Assembly: GCF_000424105.1 (NCBI RefSeq)
Contig: NZ_AUJG01000010.1
Coordinates: 30,874-94,873, forward strand
Origin: Lachnospira multipara ATCC 19207
Lineage (GTDB): Bacteria > Bacillota > Clostridia > Lachnospirales > Lachnospiraceae
Direction of reading: 5' to 3'
Length of the DNA stretch: 64,000 bases
Shown: in pieces, positions 43,901 through 52,059 of the stretch
Numbering within the stretch: position 1 is the first letter of the stretch
How the letters are laid out: each line of letters starts with the position of its first letter
Program-made: the position numbers and the translations under genes
Notes under the pieces: generated by a model
The model's database searches: none
Seen by the model: the letters and a program-made list of their open reading frames with translations, nothing else
Told to the model about the DNA's origin: nothing

Positions 43901-44162
43901 GTAAAATGCTATCTGGCTTTTCCTTTAAGATAATCTGCTTTAGGGCTTCAACTGTAAGAGGCTCAATATAAACCTCATCAGCAATATCTTTATCTGTCAT
44001 GATTGTAGCAGGATTAGAGTTTACTAATACTACTTCAATTCCTTCTTCTTTAAGTGAACGGCAAGCCTGAGTACCAGCGTAATCAAACTCTGCAGCCTGT
44101 CCAATGATAATAGGTCCTGAACCAATAACTAAAACTTTCTTAATATTAGGATTCTTAGGCAT
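40947..44162 (-). CDS. carB: Carbamoyl-phosphate synthase large subunit
   Basis: A 1071-residue enzyme making carbamoyl phosphate from bicarbonate, ammonia and two ATP for pyrimidine and arginine synthesis. Two homologous ATP-grasp halves: the first begins KKVLVIGSGPIIIGQAAEFD, the second (near residue 555) KKVLVLGSGPIRIGQGIEFD. The C-terminal MGS-like allosteric domain (about 940-1071) contains YKIYASRGTAKVFKEHGINV. Length is standard. Its ATG overlaps the carA stop by 8 nt, indicating coupled translation. Confidence 0.98.
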   Translation of the reverse strand: MPKNPNIKKVLVIGSGPIIIGQAAEFDYAGTQACRSLKEEGIEVVLVNSNPATIMTDKDIADEVYIEPLTVEALKQIILKEKPDSILPTLGGQAGLNLAMEIAETGFLEEQGVNLIGTTALTIKKAEDRLMFKETMEKIGEPCAASLVVNNVEDGEAFAAKIGYPVVLRPAYTLGGSGGGIAHNVAELREILENGLRLSRVGEVLVERCIAGWKEIEYEVMRDSNGTCITICNMENIDPVGVHTGDSIVVAPSQTLSDKEYQMLRTSALNIIDELGITGGCNVQYALNPDSFEYCVIEVNPRVSRSSALASKATGYPIAKVAAKIALGYNLDEIKNAVTGKTYASFEPALDYCVVKIPRLPFDKFISAKRTLTTQMKATGEVMSICDNFEGGLMKAIRSLEQHVDSLMSYDFTGLTDEELLEDLAVVDDRRIWKIAEGLRRHIKPAKMHEITKIDLWFIDKLQIIVDMENALKRGPLTKELLAEAKRIEFPDNVIGELTGKTEKEIKALRNEYNIHAAFKMVDTCAAEFDSETPYYYSVYGSQNEASETHDKKKVLVLGSGPIRIGQGIEFDFCSVHCTWAFKKEGYETIIINNNPETVSTDFDIADKLYFEPLTAEDVESIVEHEKPDGAVVQFGGQTAIKLTESLMEMGVPILGTKAEDVDAAEDRELFDEILEKTQIPRAKGQTVYTVEEALKAANELGYPVLVRPSYVLGGQGMQIAVSDEDVVEFMEIINRIKQDHPILVDKYLMGKEIEVDAVCDGEDILIPGIMEHIERAGIHSGDSISVYPAKSISPKIVDMIEDYTGRLARALHVKGMINIQFIVYNDQVYVIEVNPRSSRTVPYISKVTGIPIVKLATRVINGAKIRDLGYEPGLQKAADYYAIKMPVFSFEKIRGADISLGPEMKSTGECLGISKDFDEALYKAFTGAGVRLPKHKQIIMTLADADKEDGVDIAKRFEALGYKIYASRGTAKVFKEHGINVYQVNKIGQEAPTLLDLILGHRIDLVIDTPENGIERAHDGFLIRRYAIETGVNCLTSLDTAHALISSLEHAFNNKDLSIIDIATIDNRGN

Positions 44163-45237
44163 TTGCGTTTTCCTCCTTCATCATGTCCATAAATCTATCG
44201 AATAGGTATGCTGTATCCTGTGGACCAGCGCAAGCTTCTGGGTGGAACTGAACTGTGAAAATGTTCTTTCCTACGTATGCTAAACCTTCGTTTGTCTTAT
44301 CATTTACATTAATAAATGCTGACTTAGCTACGCTTTCGTTAAGTGTAGATTCATCTACAGCATAGCCATGGTTCTGTGAAGAGATATAAACCTTACCTGT
44401 AGCTAAATCCTTAACTGGATGGTTAGCACCTCTATGACCATACTTAAGTCTATATGTATCAGCTCCTGTAGCAAGTGCCATAAGCTGGTGTCCTAAACAA
44501 ATTGCAAAGATAGGAACATTGCTAGCATAAAGCTTCTTAATTTCTTCAATTATTTCTGTGCACTCTTTTGGATCTCCAGGACCGTTAGATAACATAATAC
44601 CGTCTGGATTTGTTGCCAGAATCTCCTCAGCTTTAGTGAATGCTGGATAAACAGTGACCTCGCAACCTCTTTTATTAAGAGAACGAGCAATGTTTTTCTT
44701 AGCACCGAAGTCAAGTAAGGCAACCTTAGGACCTTTACCCTCTAAAACATATTTCTCTTTACATGTTACTTTTTTAACAACACCTTTAACTGTGTATTCC
44801 TTTAATCTTGGGATAATTTCATCAAGATTATAATTCTCATTAGTAGTAATCATTCCATTCATTGTACCCTCTTCTCTTAAAATCTTTGTGAGGGCTCTTG
44901 TATCAATACCACAAATACCGGGGATATCATTATCCAGAAGGAATTTCTGAATAGGATCTTCTTCTCTGAAATTGCTTGGCATTCGAGATAATTCTCTAAC
45001 AATGAAGCCATCTGGCCAAGCTTTTAACGACTCCATATCTTCATAACATACTCCATAATTACCGATTAACGGATAAGTCATAGTAACAGCCTGTCCCGCA
45101 TAAGACGGATCAGTTAGTACCTCGAGATATCCTGTCATGGAAGTATTAAAAACAATTTCGCTAATAACTTCCTTTGTCGAACCAATGCTGGTTCCTGTAA
45201 ATACCGTTCCATCTTCAAGAATTAAAAAAGCTTTCAT
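44155..45237 (-). CDS. carA: Carbamoyl-phosphate synthase small subunit
   Basis: A 360-residue glutaminase subunit that feeds ammonia to CarB. N-terminal CarA domain (LILEDGTVFTGTSIGS) and C-terminal class I amidotransferase domain with nucleophile Cys247 in FAICLGHQLMALA and the His/Glu pair in VQFHPEACAGP. The frame can be extended four codons to a TTG/GTG (45249), but the ATG at 45237 begins the conserved sequence; the ribosome-binding site AAAGGAAA is closer to the upstream codons, so the exact start is a little uncertain. Confidence 0.96.
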   Translation of the reverse strand: MKAFLILEDGTVFTGTSIGSTKEVISEIVFNTSMTGYLEVLTDPSYAGQAVTMTYPLIGNYGVCYEDMESLKAWPDGFIVRELSRMPSNFREEDPIQKFLLDNDIPGICGIDTRALTKILREEGTMNGMITTNENYNLDEIIPRLKEYTVKGVVKKVTCKEKYVLEGKGPKVALLDFGAKKNIARSLNKRGCEVTVYPAFTKAEEILATNPDGIMLSNGPGDPKECTEIIEEIKKLYASNVPIFAICLGHQLMALATGADTYRLKYGHRGANHPVKDLATGKVYISSQNHGYAVDESTLNESVAKSAFINVNDKTNEGLAYVGKNIFTVQFHPEACAGPQDTAYLFDRFMDMMKEENANA

Positions 45238-45272
45238 CAATGTCACCAATTTCCTTTCACTCTATATTAATA

Positions 45273-45306
45273 TAGCTATAAAAAAGCAGATATTTATAGC
45301 TATCTG
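45273..45306 (-). promoter_or_regulatory. Leader attenuator of carAB
   Basis: On the minus strand CAGATA/TATCTG (45306-45287) forms a hairpin followed by C and six Ts (45285-45280), about 45 nt before the carA start. A competing pairing is available: TAGCTATAAA (45302-45293) with TTTATAGCTA (45282-45273). This is the layout of a terminator/antiterminator. The usual PyrR-binding consensus was not seen. Confidence 0.6.
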
Positions 45307-45400
45307 TCTGACAAGTCACATAAAAAGATTTATTTAAAAATCTAGATTTGCGCAAAAAAAAAGACACAAAAATGCCTTTTTTCTTATCAAACTTTCATAG

Positions 45401-45429
45401 ATATTATCATAACTAATTGGAATTTTCAA
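45401..45429 (-). promoter_or_regulatory. Promoter of carAB
   Basis: On the minus strand TTGAAA (45429-45424), 17-nt spacer, TAATAT (45406-45401) with an extended TGA. It gives a leader of about 155 nt. Confidence 0.75.
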
Positions 45430-45449
45430 GGGGAAATTTTCATGTCTAT

Positions 45450-45495
45450 AAAAAAATGCGTAGCATATTACTTTATTACAGTAAAGTGCTACGCA
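45450..45495 (-). terminator. Terminator of the Asp-box gene operon
   Basis: On the minus strand TGCGTAGCA/TGCTACGCA (45495-45457) with an inner ACTTTA/TAAAGT helix is followed by seven Ts (45456-45450). Confidence 0.9.
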
Positions 45496-45545
45496 ATTAA
45501 TTATTTATAGTAAAAAAGACCTATTAGTTTATATATTTAGTCGTC

Positions 45546-47021
45546 TTATTCAGTTACATTTATTTCTAACTGACCTACGTAATTCCAAGTTACACCATTA
45601 TCACTTGAAGTATATTTAGCAGCGGTCTTGCCATCATTATAAGTGGCATTATCCCCCTGACTTAAATAGACAACAATGGTTGAGTCATCCTCTAGTATTG
45701 GAACTAGTGCATCCTTGTAAACATCGGACCAAGTAAGAGTTGTGGAACCTGAACTTGCAGCTGAGCTATCAAGTTCCTGGTCTTCAAGGATGATATTAGA
45801 AAATGTAGTGCCACCGTCATGTGATACGTAAAGGTTAGAGACATAATTTTCATTGTAATAATAACAAATAAAGATTGTGTTATTATCCGTTGTTAAAACG
45901 CCCTTAATAGGGTGCTGTAGAGGGGTATTACCCATCTCTGTCCAAGTCTCGCCACCATCCGTAGTTCTATAGATAATAGAGCTTTGAACGCCGGTATCGT
46001 AATTACTGTCATAACCTACAACAATAAATCCGTTAGTCGTATCTACAAAATTAACGTAGGCAAAATCCACGCTATTAAGAGTGGAACTAAGCTCGTAAGT
46101 TGTCCAGTTAGTACCCTTATCATTAGAGTAAATCACAGATAGAGGCACGTAGTTTCCATTGACAGATTTACCACCATAGACAAAGGCAGTCATGCTCTGA
46201 CTTATCATGTAACTAGTGGAAAGCACCACCTTATCACTTGAACTTGAGCTTGTGCTAGAACTTGTAGAGCTTGAAGAATCATAAATTAAATTCTCAATAT
46301 CCACAGGAACTACGATATAGCTAGAACTGCCGTTGTAACTTACATAGAGGATACTATTGCTAATGTTATAGCTAGAGAGCTCGTCTGTTGAAGTGTTACT
46401 TGTAACAGTTGTTGTGGAAGCGGAATTCTGAATGCTTTCGTCGTATTGAGAAATTCCGTAATCTTCTGGTGTCTGAATGGCTGAGACGTAAACTGTTGCT
46501 GTATTATCGTAATGGTCGACTAATGAAAATGTAACAACCCACTCGCAGGTTAGCTTACCATTAAGGGTTACGCCATCCCAAGTGGAGAAATACTCTGAGC
46601 TTTGCGAGACAACATTTGCATTAAAAGAAATAAGACAGGTTCTAGTTGACTCATCTAGGATTGTTGTATCATTAATCTTCACATTAGAAAGCTTCTTACT
46701 TCTTGGAACAAAAATGCCAGTAAACTGATTAAGGAAACTATCAATCCAAGTATCTGCTACAGTTGTTGTAGACATAGATGTAAAATTGTAGGTATTCTCA
46801 TTATCAGAACTAGTCTCTGACTCCTCTTCATCTTCAGAAGTGACAACATTTCCATTCTTATTAATGTCGATGCTAAAGGTGTATCTAGAAGTGAATTCCA
46901 TGTTCTTTTGAACGTGAGTTTTATACATTTCAAAAATAAAAATAGAGGCAACTCCTATGACTAGCATCACAACAAGGACTCGCCATATTATATTCTTTAC
47001 TAAATCCTTGTTTGCCGCCAT
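45546..47021 (-). CDS. Membrane-anchored extracytoplasmic Asp-box (BNR repeat) protein
   Basis: A 491-residue protein with one N-terminal membrane segment (about 13-35) and a large outer part. The C-terminal half contains four Asp-box motifs (S/T-x-D-x-G-x-T-W/F): SNDKGTNW (299-306), TTDGGETW (353-360), SHDGGTTF (400-407) and SSDNGVTW (472-479), which sit on turns of a beta-propeller as in sialidases and Ycf48/sortilin-like proteins. Sialidase catalytic residues were not recognised. The N-terminal outer region (about 60-260) is Ser/Thr-rich. Third gene of a unit with an atypical ABC ATPase and a membrane protein (28-nt gap). Role unknown. Confidence 0.8.
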   Translation of the reverse strand: MAANKDLVKNIIWRVLVVMLVIGVASIFIFEMYKTHVQKNMEFTSRYTFSIDINKNGNVVTSEDEEESETSSDNENTYNFTSMSTTTVADTWIDSFLNQFTGIFVPRSKKLSNVKINDTTILDESTRTCLISFNANVVSQSSEYFSTWDGVTLNGKLTCEWVVTFSLVDHYDNTATVYVSAIQTPEDYGISQYDESIQNSASTTTVTSNTSTDELSSYNISNSILYVSYNGSSSYIVVPVDIENLIYDSSSSTSSSTSSSSSDKVVLSTSYMISQSMTAFVYGGKSVNGNYVPLSVIYSNDKGTNWTTYELSSTLNSVDFAYVNFVDTTNGFIVVGYDSNYDTGVQSSIIYRTTDGGETWTEMGNTPLQHPIKGVLTTDNNTIFICYYYNENYVSNLYVSHDGGTTFSNIILEDQELDSSAASSGSTTLTWSDVYKDALVPILEDDSTIVVYLSQGDNATYNDGKTAAKYTSSDNGVTWNYVGQLEINVTE

Positions 47022-47049
47022 AAGATCACCTCTCTAAAATCAAATAAAA

Positions 47050-47865
47050 TTATTCTTCATGCTTTAGATGAATAGCCTCACGAATAATAACTCTGTAGTA
47101 CTTATACCACCAAAGGAAATACATTGAACCAGCGCCAATAATAAAGAAAAGTACGATGATTGCTGGATGTGTCACGTATAACCAGTTAATAGAAATCTTT
47201 CTATTAATTAGTGGTAGACCATAAGTTAAAATAACGCAAATCGCCATAACTGTACCATTAAATAGGTTTCTGTTCTCATAAAGGGAACGAAGTCTATCAA
47301 AGGCAAGAATTGCAAGCATTTCACCAATTGGTCTTGTGAAAATAACAAGTAAACATAACATCAAACTGTTATAAACTGAAACCTTAAATATAAGTAATAA
47401 GATGAAATAGAAAATAAAGTCAGTTATCATCTTATAAATTAATTTTCCTAAGAAATTAAGATATGGACTAATAAGCATTACTCGAATCATTAAATAGTCC
47501 CTATCGCCCATGGCTAAAAGCGTTGTATTAGCCAAGCTACCACAGATAATGGAAAGCATTGTAAACATGAAAATCATAGCTAATTCCTGATCTGTAGCTA
47601 CAAGTGGTCGTACAATAGATATCAATCTAAAAGGTACATATATAAGTAATAAGAAGTAGATAAATCTTCTTAAAAATTCACCGATTACTGTGAAAAGCTG
47701 CATTATAATACCAATAGCATTACGGGTTTTTGGCATGTTAGTAAATGTAGCCTCATCAATATGCCAGTTTAGGAAAGGAAACTTTAAAATAATACGAATT
47801 CCATTATTAGTTCCTTCATAAAAACGCAAAATCTTGTCGGCAAAAAGTTTTCTAAATAATTTCAT
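47050..47865 (-). CDS. Multi-span membrane protein, putative permease of an atypical ABC system
   Basis: A 271-residue protein with about six hydrophobic segments between residues 60 and 260 after an amphipathic N-terminal 50 residues (FRKLFADKILRFYEGTN). It matches no family I can name. Its start overlaps the upstream ATPase gene by 14 nt and has GGGGAGG, so it is translationally coupled to it; this supports a permease role, as in ABC-2-type systems where ATPase and membrane partner are encoded together. Confidence 0.65.
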   Translation of the reverse strand: MKLFRKLFADKILRFYEGTNNGIRIILKFPFLNWHIDEATFTNMPKTRNAIGIIMQLFTVIGEFLRRFIYFLLLIYVPFRLISIVRPLVATDQELAMIFMFTMLSIICGSLANTTLLAMGDRDYLMIRVMLISPYLNFLGKLIYKMITDFIFYFILLLIFKVSVYNSLMLCLLVIFTRPIGEMLAILAFDRLRSLYENRNLFNGTVMAICVILTYGLPLINRKISINWLYVTHPAIIVLFFIIGAGSMYFLWWYKYYRVIIREAIHLKHEE

Positions 47866-48526
47866 TCTCTGCCTCCCCTAAAATATCAAGCACAGCATGT
47901 CTAATCTCAGGGATTGCCATAGTATCCTTAGAAACTAAGTTAAGCTCTCCATTATTAAGAATTACTGTATCCTTTGATATCTTTTCTGAAATCTTAAGTA
48001 AGCCTGTAGAAATAATAATTACATGGTTATCCTTCATCTCTTCAAGTACAGATAAGAAATGATTGATATATTCGTCACTGCAATAATCAAAAGGCTCATC
48101 AAATAAAATAACGTAAGGCTTCTGAATCAAGAAAGCAGCAAGCTGTAATAACTTCTTATGCTCAAAACTGTAATAACATATTAAATTGCCCCAAATATCA
48201 TCTGGAATCGCTACCTTATCCAAATAATAATTAGGCTTTAAAGAGCCAGGATTAAGTGAACAAAGGAATTCTATGTATTCATAACCTGTTATATACATAG
48301 GTAAAACACTCTGCTTTGTGGCATAAAATATAGTGCTCTTAGCTCTTGTAATAATTTCGCCATAGTCCACTGGAATATCTTCGCAAATACACTCAAATAG
48401 TGTAGTTCTACCAGAACCTAGGCTTCCTAAAATTGAATAAATTTGACCTTTATTAAAAATAAAATTTACATCGGTAAGAATCTCCTTACCGCCTAATGAC
48501 TTCTTTATATGATTTAATTGTAACAT
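47852..48526 (-). CDS. ABC ATPase-like protein with degenerate motifs
   Basis: A 224-residue ABC ATPase fold whose signature elements deviate. Walker A is GSLGSGRT with Arg40 where Lys is nearly invariant; the Q-loop Gln is in YATKQSVLP; the signature LSGGQ is replaced by YYSFEHKK; Walker B ILFDEPFD keeps its Glu; the switch region IIISTGLLK lacks the usual His. Loss of the Walker Lys, signature and His suggests weak or no ATP hydrolysis, or a regulatory ATP-binding role. Start at 48526 (GGAGAGG upstream) is preferred to 48547. First gene of the unit with the membrane and Asp-box proteins. Confidence 0.78.
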   Translation of the reverse strand: MLQLNHIKKSLGGKEILTDVNFIFNKGQIYSILGSLGSGRTTLFECICEDIPVDYGEIITRAKSTIFYATKQSVLPMYITGYEYIEFLCSLNPGSLKPNYYLDKVAIPDDIWGNLICYYSFEHKKLLQLAAFLIQKPYVILFDEPFDYCSDEYINHFLSVLEEMKDNHVIIISTGLLKISEKISKDTVILNNGELNLVSKDTMAIPEIRHAVLDILGEAENEII

Positions 48527-48628
48527 AACCCTCTCCAATCTTGTCACAAATCCTAAAATATTATAGTATAGAAGCTCATAAAATGCAAATATTATGCGGT
48601 TTTGTATAGTTATATTTCTATTTGTTTA

Positions 48629-48657
48629 TTGCATAAAAAAACTCCCTTTGTTATAAT
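48629..48657 (+). promoter_or_regulatory. Promoter of the PAP2 gene
   Basis: TTGCAT (48629-48634), 17-nt spacer, TATAAT (48652-48657), with AAGGAG before the start at 48715. Confidence 0.75.
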
Positions 48658-48714
48658 GCAAAGAGGATTTGGGTAGATAATATGGAATATATAATTTTAA
48701 GGAGATGAAATTCC

Positions 48715-49443
48715 ATGAAGAGTAAAATTGGTAATTTACTAAAGACTAATTGGAGAATACTTTACGGATTATACGTATTTATATATTTTCCTTGGTTTTT
48801 TACCTTAGAAAAGAAGATAACACTTACGCATTCAGGAATGCATATTTTAAATACAGCTTTTGACGATGCTATTCCTTTTATTGAATGGTTTATAGTGCCC
48901 TACACCTTGTGGGCTCTATATATTGTTATAACAGTTGTTGTTTTTTATTTTAAGGCAAATGATGCAGAATATAGAGGCTTAGCACTTTCCCTTATAATTG
49001 GAATGTCTGTTGCACTTACAATCTGCATGATTTATCCTAACGGATTGACACTTAGACCAGACCATGTGTCTGACACAATTTTTGGTAAGATGGTGGCAAG
49101 ACTTTATGCTTCAGATACTTCAACTAACGTATTCCCAAGCATTCATGTCTTAAATTCATTAGTTGTTACATTTGCAATATTAAGATCAGAACTTTTTAAA
49201 GAAAAGAAGTATATTATTGTTAAGCTCTTAAGCCTTACATTATGCGTGCTAATCTGCTTATCAACAGTATTCTTAAAGCAGCACTGCATCTATGATGTAC
49301 TTGGCGCATCACTTCTTTTCGTAGTTCAAACAAAGCTTATCTACTATGTGGATTACTCAAAGGTTATGGAAAAGTTAGAACTAAAGTTTCGACTTAAGAA
49401 GAAAGTTAAAGAATATCTTGTAAACGACAAATCAAATTACTAG
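48715..49443 (+). CDS. PAP2-superfamily membrane phosphatase
   Basis: A 242-residue protein with about six membrane helices. The PAP2 motifs are readable: TLRPDH (motif 1 with Arg-Pro), FPSIHVLNSL (PSxH, motif 2) and STVFLKQHCIYDV (motif 3, His and Asp with normal spacing). Such enzymes dephosphorylate lipid phosphates (phosphatidate or undecaprenyl pyrophosphate) or transfer phospho-head groups on the outer membrane face. The substrate is not predictable. Monocistronic, with terminator. Confidence 0.85.
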   Translation: MKSKIGNLLKTNWRILYGLYVFIYFPWFFTLEKKITLTHSGMHILNTAFDDAIPFIEWFIVPYTLWALYIVITVVVFYFKANDAEYRGLALSLIIGMSVALTICMIYPNGLTLRPDHVSDTIFGKMVARLYASDTSTNVFPSIHVLNSLVVTFAILRSELFKEKKYIIVKLLSLTLCVLICLSTVFLKQHCIYDVLGASLLFVVQTKLIYYVDYSKVMEKLELKFRLKKKVKEYLVNDKSNY

Positions 49444-49478
49444 TTAATAAGTAATTAAATAGCAATAAGAAAGCAATA

Positions 49479-49519
49479 TAAAAGCTTACGCCTTTAGTTT
49501 CTGGCGTAAGCTTTTTTGC
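49479..49519 (+). terminator. Rho-independent terminator
   Basis: Stem AAAAGCTTACGCC/GGCGTAAGCTTTT (49480-49515) followed by TTGCTTTTTC. Confidence 0.9.
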
Positions 49520-49589
49520 TTTTTCTTTAATTGTGAAAATGTGTTGCGACCGCTTTGTCTGTGACTGGTCGTGCCACAATAGTTTCAAT

Positions 49590-50081
49590 TTACTCCTCGC
49601 CGTATAAAAGCGTGAAGCTTTCGTAATGGTCTTCGGTGTAGTAAATCAGGCCATCGTTTGAATAAACAATTCTTTTGGCACCACGATTGCTTTTACCTAA
49701 GGTGTCAATGTCACATTCCTTGTAGGTTCTGCCAGATTTTGAAGGAAGTAAACCTTCGTTATTAGAAAATGTAGAACCGCCGATACAGCAATTTTCTTTA
49801 TATTTTTCTACAGAGCCACCACTCCACCCTAGTTTCTTAGCTTCAGCCTTTGTGATGTAGTTGCTTGGAAGCTTGTTATAGATATGAATGTAGAGGGCAA
49901 CCTCATCTTTGCTATCATAGATTCCATCTTCGCTAACACTTATACTAGTTTGTGTTTGGCTGTTAGCTTTATTTGCACTAGATATTAGGCTAGATGTATC
50001 GCATCCAAGAGGAATTAATACAAGCAAGGCTACAAGCGCAAGTAAAACTAGTGATTTAAATTTTTCTCTTATCTTTTTCAT
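49590..50081 (-). CDS. Exported barnase-family ribonuclease
   Basis: A 163-residue guanyl-type RNase. The C-terminal half follows barnase: YITKAEAKKLGW, GGSTFSNNEGLLPSKSGRTY, then Glu122 in KECDID, Arg137 in KRIVYS and His152 in DHYESF, equivalent to barnase Glu73, Arg87 and His102. The N-terminus is a signal peptide with a Cys27 in IPLGC, suggesting (imperfectly, Pro at -3) a lipoprotein tethered to the cell surface; barnase itself is secreted free. The barstar-like gene lies 52 nt upstream, so the pair is a toxin-immunity module. Confidence 0.9.
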   Translation of the reverse strand: MKKIREKFKSLVLLALVALLVLIPLGCDTSSLISSANKANSQTQTSISVSEDGIYDSKDEVALYIHIYNKLPSNYITKAEAKKLGWSGGSVEKYKENCCIGGSTFSNNEGLLPSKSGRTYKECDIDTLGKSNRGAKRIVYSNDGLIYYTEDHYESFTLLYGEE

Positions 50082-50133
50082 TTCTTACATATCTCTCACT
50101 TTTTAAATTCTTGGCTAAACCTATAGGTGATTC

Positions 50134-50544
50134 TTATAAAAGTACAAGATTACAGTTGTGAACATGGTCCTTATTCTGGTCTAGCATTTTACAAATAATA
50201 TCAAATAACGTGTCCCCAGTGTAACTTTTGGCATCGTCTAGATTCTTCTGGAAAATGGCCCTATTGCTTGGGTGACACTTCTTCATTCTCGAATCATAAT
50301 AATTAGCGGTTGCGTTGTAACCAAGATCAATCTTGCTTTTGTCAGCGTTCTCCCAACGAATGAGCACAGGTTCCCCAACCTTATAGACACCATTCCCGCC
50401 AATTAGCAGGTCGTTTAGGGCGTCTAAATTGTGCCCGATTGGAAAGCTACCGTCGGTGAAAACTCTTGCAATTTCGTTGTAAAAGCCTTCTAAGTCATTA
50501 AAATTGTTACCGTCAATTGTTAATGTGTGCGAATATTTCTGCAT
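50134..50544 (-). CDS. Barstar-family RNase inhibitor
   Basis: A 136-residue cytosolic immunity protein. The region TIDGNNFNDLEGFYNEIARV is the barstar opening, and GHNLDALNDLL places Asp41 and Asp45 where barstar Asp35 and Asp39 bind the RNase active site. It is longer than barstar (about 90), with an extra C-terminal 45 residues. GGGAGG precedes the start. Immunity gene comes first, then the RNase, so the cell is protected before toxin synthesis. Confidence 0.9.
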   Translation of the reverse strand: MQKYSHTLTIDGNNFNDLEGFYNEIARVFTDGSFPIGHNLDALNDLLIGGNGVYKVGEPVLIRWENADKSKIDLGYNATANYYDSRMKKCHPSNRAIFQKNLDDAKSYTGDTLFDIICKMLDQNKDHVHNCNLVLL

Positions 50545-50685
50545 TAATGATACCTCCCTTTTTTGCTACAAAGTTACGTTTTATGCACGCATGTATATTA
50601 TAAAATAAATTTATAGAAAATACTAGTTAAATTAAATCTTAAGGAGTAATATAAGCATGTAGTATTTGTAAATTAGGAGGAAGTT

Positions 50686-51834
50686 ATGTATATTGACTTT
50701 TCAAAAAGGGGCGAGAAATTCGGCCCTAACATTTTTAACGTTTTAGAAGAAAAACGACAAGAAAGAATTAAAAATAATCTATCGGTTTACAATTTTAGTG
50801 TGGGAACACCAGATTTTAAGCCATCAACTGAGGTCACGGAGCTAGTTTCAAAGGCGGCTCTTGATTCTGAAAATTATAAATATTCCCTAGGTGATAGCAA
50901 GGAGCTTTTAGATAGCGTAATCAGATGGTACAAAAAAAGATACAACGTCGATCTTAATCACAATCAGATTTCATCGGTCTTTGGTACACAGGAAGGTATG
51001 GCACACGTTTGCCTTGGCCTTGTAAATCCTGGTGACTTGGTCCTTGTGCCAAATCCTGGTTATCCAATATTTGAAATAGGCCCTTTTCTTTGTGGTGCCG
51101 AGGTGGCTTACTATAACCTCTACCCTGAAAACGGATATCTAATCGACTTTGAAAACTTTGATGAGGAACTTGCTAAAAGAGCCAAGGTCATGGTGGTTTC
51201 TTACCCACTTAATCCGGTTGGTGCCATTGCAAATCCTAAATTCTATGAGGATTTGGTGGCCTTTGCTAAAAAAAACAACATCGTCATAATCCATGATAAT
51301 GCCTATTCTGAAATTATCTATGATGGAAATGTGGGCGGCTCTTTTCTTGCAACTGATGGCGCCATGGATGTGGGCGTTGAGTTTAACTCACTTTCAAAAA
51401 GCTACAATCTAACTGGCCTTCGCCTCTCCTTCCTTATTGGAAACGAGGATATAATAAAGAGCTTTAAATCTATCCGAAGCCAGTACGATTACGGCACTAG
51501 CTACATCTATCAAAAGGCTGCTATTGCCGCCCTTGACGGCGACCAGTCTTACGTTAAGGAAAACTGCGCTAGATACGAGAAGCGTAGAGATGTCCTAGAG
51601 GCTAATCTTCACAAGCTTGGCCTTAAGCCTATGGGCTCGAAGGGCTCTATGTTTGTCTGGGCTAAGATTCTTGATGAAAATGTAAACTCAACCGACTTTG
51701 TTATCAACACCCTAGAAAAATACGGCATCCTCTGCACCCCAGGCACAAGCTTTGGAAGTCTCGGAGAAGGATATGTAAGATTTGCGTTGGTAATTCCGGC
51801 TTGGAAGATTGAGGAAATCTTTGGAGAATTGTAG
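50686..51834 (+). CDS. Class I/II PLP-dependent aminotransferase
   Basis: A 382-residue fold-type I aminotransferase. PLP Lys238 lies in SLSKSYNLTGLR; other marks are VPNPGYPIFEIG, SYPLNPVGAIAN and IHDNAYSEIIYDG. The group includes LL-diaminopimelate, aspartate and alanine aminotransferases, and the substrate cannot be fixed; because ddh nearby supplies the direct DAP route, a DapL function is not required. Codon use becomes visibly richer in C-ending codons in the second half than in neighbouring genes, which may mean recent transfer or just a different selection. Confidence 0.85.
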   Translation: MYIDFSKRGEKFGPNIFNVLEEKRQERIKNNLSVYNFSVGTPDFKPSTEVTELVSKAALDSENYKYSLGDSKELLDSVIRWYKKRYNVDLNHNQISSVFGTQEGMAHVCLGLVNPGDLVLVPNPGYPIFEIGPFLCGAEVAYYNLYPENGYLIDFENFDEELAKRAKVMVVSYPLNPVGAIANPKFYEDLVAFAKKNNIVIIHDNAYSEIIYDGNVGGSFLATDGAMDVGVEFNSLSKSYNLTGLRLSFLIGNEDIIKSFKSIRSQYDYGTSYIYQKAAIAALDGDQSYVKENCARYEKRRDVLEANLHKLGLKPMGSKGSMFVWAKILDENVNSTDFVINTLEKYGILCTPGTSFGSLGEGYVRFALVIPAWKIEEIFGEL

Positions 51835-51920
51835 GAAGTGGCGGATGTCTTGTGATGTCTGAGAAGATATGTTCTTTCGGAAGTGGTGATTCTGACTTTA
51901 TTCTTTAGAATTGTATAAAT

Positions 51921-51980
51921 CAGGCACAGGAAATTCTCTGATTATTAAAGATAATTAAGATTTCTTGTGCCTGTATTTAT
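51921..51980 (+). terminator. Hairpin after the aminotransferase gene
   Basis: CAGGCACAGGAAAT/ATTTCTTGTGCCTG (51921-51973) followed by TATTTATT. The string TTCTTGTGCCTGTA recurs near 52597 without a matching arm. Confidence 0.6.
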
Positions 51981-52059
51981 TATATGGATAAGTTATAGCC
52001 AAAAACGCGGGATAAGCTGGCTTCTAATCAAAAGATTTCAAAGAAAGATATCTGAGGTC

